Positions 60,296-64,000 of a stretch of 64,000 bases of DNA are shown here, piece after piece. Source of the DNA: Picosynechococcus sp. PCC 7002 (lineage in GTDB: Bacteria > Cyanobacteriota > Cyanobacteriia > Cyanobacteriales > MRBY01). The stretch lies in assembly GCF_963860125.1 (NCBI RefSeq), contig NZ_CAWLFA010000001.1, forward strand, positions 1,922,001-1,986,000. Direction: 5' to 3'. Numbering within the stretch: the stretch's first letter is position 1; each line of letters starts with the position of its first letter. The position numbers and the translations under genes are program-made. Below the pieces are notes generated by a model. It was given only the letters and a program-made list of their open reading frames with translations, did not search any database and was not told the origin of the DNA.

Positions 60296-61858
60296 ATGGT
60301 TAATCCCGCCGCTCGCCGCCCATTTTTCGCTTTTTGGGGTCTGTTGGCCGTTGGTCTGCTGGGTTGCCAGGGAGGAAGGGGGCGATCGCCCCAGGATGAA
60401 TCCATTCAGGTGTATTTCAATCAGCGTCAAGGCCGACATATTAGTTACACCGAACCCTACCGCCAACTGAAACGCCCAGGGGATAACCTCGAAGCTGTTC
60501 TAATCGAGGGCATTAACAGCGCCCAAAACACCATCGATATTGCGATTCAGGAGTTGAACTTGCCCCTGGTAGCTGAAGTTCTGGCCGACCAAGCCGCTGC
60601 GGGAATCACAATTCGCGTCATCGTCGAAAATAATTATCGTCAACCCTGGGCTGAACCTGATTCGGCAGAAATTTTAGAACTCGATGAACGGGATCAGGGA
60701 AAATACCAAGAATTTGTCGCCCTCGCCGACGAAAACCAAGATGGCTTTTTGGATGCGGCAGAGACGGCTAAATATGATGCGATCGCCATTTTAGAACGGG
60801 CAAAGATTCCGATTTTAGACGACACCGCCGACGGTTCCAAAGGGAGCGGCCTGATGCACCACAAATTTATGGTGGTCGATGGGGAAACGGTGATCACCGG
60901 CTCGGCGAATTGGACATTAAGCGGCATCCACGGAGATTTCGCCAACCCGGAAACCAGGGGCAATGTAAACCACCTAATGCGGATCCAAGATGCGGCGATC
61001 GCCCAGGTTTTTACGGCAGAATTTGAGGAGATGTGGACAGGGCACAAATTTGGGGTTCAGAAACTTCAGGAACCGCCCCAAACCTTTAGCGTGGGCAACA
61101 GTCGCATCACTGTTCAGTTTTCGCCTTTCTCCAGTTCCCAACCTTGGGAAAATACGAGCAATGGTCTCATTGGCAGCACCCTCGCCCAAGCCCAAGAGTC
61201 GATTAGCCTGGCCCTATTTGTGTTCTCTGAGCAAAAAATCGCCAATATTTTAGAAAAAGAAGCCCAAGCGGGCACTGCAATCCGCGCCTTAATTGATCCG
61301 AGTTTTGCCTTTCGGGAATATAGCGATGGGCTGGATCTGTTGGGGGTGAATCTCAAGGAAAAATGTGACCCCTTTAATCGGCCTTGGGCTAACCCCATTC
61401 AAACCGTCGGCACGCCAAAATTACCCAAGGGGGACAAATTTCACCACAAATTCGCTGTCATTGATGGCAAAACCGTGATTACCGGCTCCCATAATTGGTC
61501 AGCTGCTGCCAACAACCAGAACGACGAAACCCTCTTAATTATCCAGAACGAGGCGATCGCCCAACAATTTCAAGCTGAATTCGATCAGTTTTATACTATG
61601 GCCTACCTGGGGATTCCGCCCTTTATCGCCAGCAAACAAAAACCGATGCCCGCTGACTGTACTGTAGCCGCCACCAATGGCCCTGTGAACCTTAATACCG
61701 CCAGTGCCATCGAACTCGAAACCCTACCTGGCATTGGCCCCAGCCTCGCCCAAGGAATTATCGAAGGCCGTCCCTACTCTGGTTTGACGGATCTGCAACG
61801 GGTGTCGGGCATTGGGGAAAAGAAAGCCGCCGACCTGGCCGGAAAAGTCACTTGGTAG
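60296..61858 (+). CDS. Phospholipase D-like lipoprotein with EF-hand and helix-hairpin-helix domains
   Basis: This 520-residue protein has a lipoprotein signal (V-G-L-L-G-C, C24). Two PLD domains carry intact H-x-K-x4-D motifs (H188/K190/D195 and H383/K385/D390). One EF-hand calcium loop lies inside the first domain (residues 145-156, D-E-N-Q-D-G-F-L-D-A-A-E), and a C-terminal ComEA-type helix-hairpin-helix runs about 463-520 (N-L-N-T-A-S...L-P-G-I-G). PLD, EF-hand and DNA-binding HhH together suggest a calcium-dependent surface nuclease or phosphodiesterase acting on DNA. Substrate is not proven. Confidence 0.87.
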   Translation: MVNPAARRPFFAFWGLLAVGLLGCQGGRGRSPQDESIQVYFNQRQGRHISYTEPYRQLKRPGDNLEAVLIEGINSAQNTIDIAIQELNLPLVAEVLADQAAAGITIRVIVENNYRQPWAEPDSAEILELDERDQGKYQEFVALADENQDGFLDAAETAKYDAIAILERAKIPILDDTADGSKGSGLMHHKFMVVDGETVITGSANWTLSGIHGDFANPETRGNVNHLMRIQDAAIAQVFTAEFEEMWTGHKFGVQKLQEPPQTFSVGNSRITVQFSPFSSSQPWENTSNGLIGSTLAQAQESISLALFVFSEQKIANILEKEAQAGTAIRALIDPSFAFREYSDGLDLLGVNLKEKCDPFNRPWANPIQTVGTPKLPKGDKFHHKFAVIDGKTVITGSHNWSAAANNQNDETLLIIQNEAIAQQFQAEFDQFYTMAYLGIPPFIASKQKPMPADCTVAATNGPVNLNTASAIELETLPGIGPSLAQGIIEGRPYSGLTDLQRVSGIGEKKAADLAGKVTW

Positions 61859-61913
61859 AGACGCGTTATAGTACCCTTAGCCCTTTCTCTGAACGCCGTT
61901 GAGCGATTTATCT

Positions 61914-62702
61914 ATGCGCCCAATTTTTAGTTTTCTGTGTAGTCTGCTGCTGTGGATTAGCCTTTGTTGGCCCAGTGTTGCCCTCACCAATGCTCAAATC
62001 TCTGAAGGCGATCGCCTCACCCAAACTGCGATCCAGGCAGCGAAAAAAGGTGATTTGTTTACCGCCGAAAAAATTTGGTCAGATTTAATTGAAGCATTTC
62101 CCCAAAATCCGGCCCTCTGGAGCAACCGAGGCAATACGAGGGCGAGTTTAAATCAGTTTGATGCGGCCCTTGACGATCTCAATGAAGCGATTCGCCTGGC
62201 CCCAAACCAAGTCGAACCCTACTTTAATCGCGGTGCGATCCTTGAACAACAGCAACGGTTTAGCGAAGCGATCGCCGACTATGACAAAGCTATCGAACTT
62301 GATCCCCAAGAGGCGATCGCCTACCACAATCGCGGCAATGCCTACGGCAGTTTGGGCAATTGGGAACAGGCCCGCCAGGACTACCAGAAAGCAACGGAAC
62401 TGGATCCCCGCTTTGCCTGGGCCGCCGAAAGTTATGCCCTTGCTCTGTATCAAGTTGGCGAAAACAACCAAGCGATCCAGCGAATGAAAGGCCTGGTGCG
62501 CAAATACCCGATGTTTGCCGATGCGCGGGTGGCTCTGACGGCGATGCTCTGGGGCAACCACCAATTCGGCGAGGCTGAAAGTAACTGGGTGGCCGCAGCG
62601 GGTTTAGACGATCGTTACCGGGATTTAGAATGGTTAGAGGATATTCGTCGCTTTCCGCCGAAAGTCCTTGAAGATTTAGATAATTTCCTCAATCTCCAGT
62701 AG
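61914..62702 (+). CDS. Exported TPR protein
   Basis: This 262-residue protein has a Sec-type signal (hydrophobic L-C-S-L-L-L-W-I-S-L, cleavage near S-V-A-L) and five or so tetratricopeptide repeats (W-S-N-R-G-N-T-R-A-S-L-N-Q-F-D-A-A, Y-F-N-R-G-A-I-L-E, Y-H-N-R-G-N-A-Y-G-S). Similar proteins in cyanobacteria act in the periplasm or thylakoid lumen as assembly scaffolds. The partner is unknown. ATG 61914 begins the signal; an upstream TTG is rejected. Confidence 0.78.
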   Translation: MRPIFSFLCSLLLWISLCWPSVALTNAQISEGDRLTQTAIQAAKKGDLFTAEKIWSDLIEAFPQNPALWSNRGNTRASLNQFDAALDDLNEAIRLAPNQVEPYFNRGAILEQQQRFSEAIADYDKAIELDPQEAIAYHNRGNAYGSLGNWEQARQDYQKATELDPRFAWAAESYALALYQVGENNQAIQRMKGLVRKYPMFADARVALTAMLWGNHQFGEAESNWVAAAGLDDRYRDLEWLEDIRRFPPKVLEDLDNFLNLQ

Positions 62703-62714
62703 ATTTTAAAAAAC

Positions 62715-64000
62715 CTAGGCTGATTTTGCAGTTTGCAGCAGTTTAGCCCGCACCAGTTTAATCGCATCGTAGCTGTATTTTTCCTGGAGGTGCTCCCGCA
62801 ACTGCGTTAAAGATTCTGCTCCCACGGTGGCGATCGCCTTTTCAATTTCCACTTGGGCGGCTGGTTTTACGAGGCGGTCTAGGTCAGTAATCTCGCCATT
62901 CTGGAGTAATGTTGCCAGGTGCTCGTTGATCGTCCCCGCCGTCAGACTGCGCCGCTTGGCAATTTCTGTAACCGAAAGGCCCTGTTGATAAAGCTGGAGG
63001 GTGAGTAACTGGGTGCCATTGACCTGGGGTTTTGGTGGCTCTTGGCTGGCGCAAAATTCCTGAATCGCCGCGAGGAAAGGCTCCCCATAACGTTGATATT
63101 TTGCACTCGTTACCCCAGAAATCAAACAAAAATCTGCTTGGGTGCGGGGTCGCCGAGTTGCCATTTGCCGGAGGGTCGCATCGGAAAAAATCATATAGGG
63201 AGCAACCCAATTTGCATCGGCCAATTGTTTCCGCAGTTGTCGCAGTTGCCCAAAAAGAATTTCCGCATCGAGGCGACTTTCAGAAATCCCTAGAATTTCC
63301 TGGGCCGTTTGCCGCCGTTCCACAGCAATTTTCACTGTTTTCTGTTGTCGCAAAATTTCCCAACTGCGAGCGTTGAGTTTCAAGACTCGATAGCCATCGC
63401 TTGTTTCGGTCATCAAGCCCTGATACAGGAGCGATCGCCCCAAATTTTTCCATGCTTCTTTAGTATGGTCGAGGCCAATGCCATAGGTAGACAGTTGGTG
63501 GTGCCCGTTTTGAATAATTTTTTCTTTCTTAGAACCCCGCAACACATCGATAATGTAGGTCATGCCATAGCGTTCTCGACAACGGGCAACACAGGATAAA
63601 AACTTCTGGGCCTCAATCGTCCAATCTTCGATAGGGCGAGGATTCTGACAATTATCGCAACCGCCACAGTCCCCCGGAAATTGCTCCCCAAAATAGCTCA
63701 GTTGGATCGTCCGCCGACAATCGATCCCCTCGGCATAGTCGATCATCTTTTGCAGTTGCTGGTAGGCGATGCGTTTTTCCTGTTCGTCTTCCTTGAGTTC
63801 AATGAAATATTCGGCCCTTTTAATATCCCCTGCCCGATAGAACAGAGTACAGTGGGCAGGCTCTCCGTCCCGACCCGCACGACCCGACTCTTGGTAATAG
63901 CGTTCTAAATTGGTCGGTAAATCGTAATGCACCACAAAGCGCACGTCGGGTTTGTTGATGCCCATGCCAAAGGCAACGGTGGCGACCATCACAGGCACAT
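62715..64000 (-). CDS. recQ: ATP-dependent DNA helicase RecQ (5' part outside window)
   Basis: The C-terminal 428 or so residues of RecQ are visible; the N-terminal helicase lobe with the P-loop lies beyond the right edge. Present are helicase motifs V and VI (A-F-G-M-G-I-N-K-P-D-V, Y-Q-E-S-G-R-A-G-R-D-G), the zinc site (C-R-R...C-G-G-C-D-N-C), the winged-helix RQC domain and an HRDC domain (R-R-P-R-T-Q-A-D-F). A helix-turn-helix-like extension follows at the C-terminus (S-V-T-E-I-A-K-R-R-S-L-T-A-G-T-I). The last features match the long bacterial RecQ type. Confidence 0.93.
   Translation of the reverse strand, partial: VPVMVATVAFGMGINKPDVRFVVHYDLPTNLERYYQESGRAGRDGEPAHCTLFYRAGDIKRAEYFIELKEDEQEKRIAYQQLQKMIDYAEGIDCRRTIQLSYFGEQFPGDCGGCDNCQNPRPIEDWTIEAQKFLSCVARCRERYGMTYIIDVLRGSKKEKIIQNGHHQLSTYGIGLDHTKEAWKNLGRSLLYQGLMTETSDGYRVLKLNARSWEILRQQKTVKIAVERRQTAQEILGISESRLDAEILFGQLRQLRKQLADANWVAPYMIFSDATLRQMATRRPRTQADFCLISGVTSAKYQRYGEPFLAAIQEFCASQEPPKPQVNGTQLLTLQLYQQGLSVTEIAKRRSLTAGTINEHLATLLQNGEITDLDRLVKPAAQVEIEKAIATVGAESLTQLREHLQEKYSYDAIKLVRAKLLQTAKSA

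Overview
This is a 64 kb piece of a cyanobacterial chromosome. The evidence is the photosystem I subunit PsaM, the catalytic chain of ferredoxin-thioredoxin reductase (FtrC), carotene isomerase CrtH, several cyanobacteria-restricted families (DUF1816, DUF3386, a lipid-A-disaccharide-synthase-related protein, DUF389) and very frequent copies of the octamer GCGATCGC (HIP1), a signature of many cyanobacterial genomes. Base composition and gene set recall unicellular Synechococcus of the PCC 7002 type, but that assignment is an inference I could not check.

Region 1-36.1 kb is ordinary core chromosome made of short, mostly unrelated transcription units: psaM; comB and a PerR-type repressor; an amino-acid-type ABC binding lipoprotein; acs; a TPR membrane protein and a NERD protein; nitroreductase and a cytochrome b561-like protein; an ABC1 kinase; a CtpA-family protease; the remA-gmk-clpP cluster; a methyltransferase; lexA; ftrC-DUF309; an LpxB-related protein with an esterase and a Uma2 nuclease-like protein; recG; an EamA transporter; an A+T-rich GGDEF/EAL gene; a two-domain PPK2; a Crp-family regulator with an M61 peptidase; ilvE; gloB; glgB. 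Region 52.1-64 kb is again core: hisA, a SpoIID-domain protein, crtH, rpmF, DUF389, pstB, an FHA protein, a TIGR03943 protein, a PLD/EF-hand/HhH lipoprotein, a TPR protein and recQ (cut by the window end).

Between them lies a 15.7 kb integrated element (36295-52029). It is bounded by a perfect 50-bp direct repeat that covers the 3' part of tRNA-Cys(GCA). The intact tRNA lies at the right end, next to a tyrosine recombinase gene. The element has a leftward module of mostly unrecognised proteins (41341 to 36435: a large coiled-coil/repeat protein, a membrane protein, Cys-rich proteins, a 28-residue membrane peptide). A rightward operon diverges from it (41536-45157): two candidate structural proteins, several small proteins, and a lysis cassette with a CHAP/peptidoglycan-binding endolysin and membrane proteins. 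A leftward replication operon follows (48357-45160: DnaB-N/RepA-like helicase, HNH protein). A regulator block (XRE repressor, small DNA-binding-like protein) and the integrase complete it.

I can recognise no terminase, portal, HK97-type capsid, protease or tail gene. The element therefore looks like an uncharacterised virus-like integrative element, perhaps tailless or membrane-containing, perhaps a satellite. Features supporting this include an N-terminal motif shared by two proteins encoded on opposite strands of the element, two palindromes in the divergent promoter region, an iteron-like cluster of TGATCC inside the helicase gene, and a palindrome over the start codon of the repressor gene.
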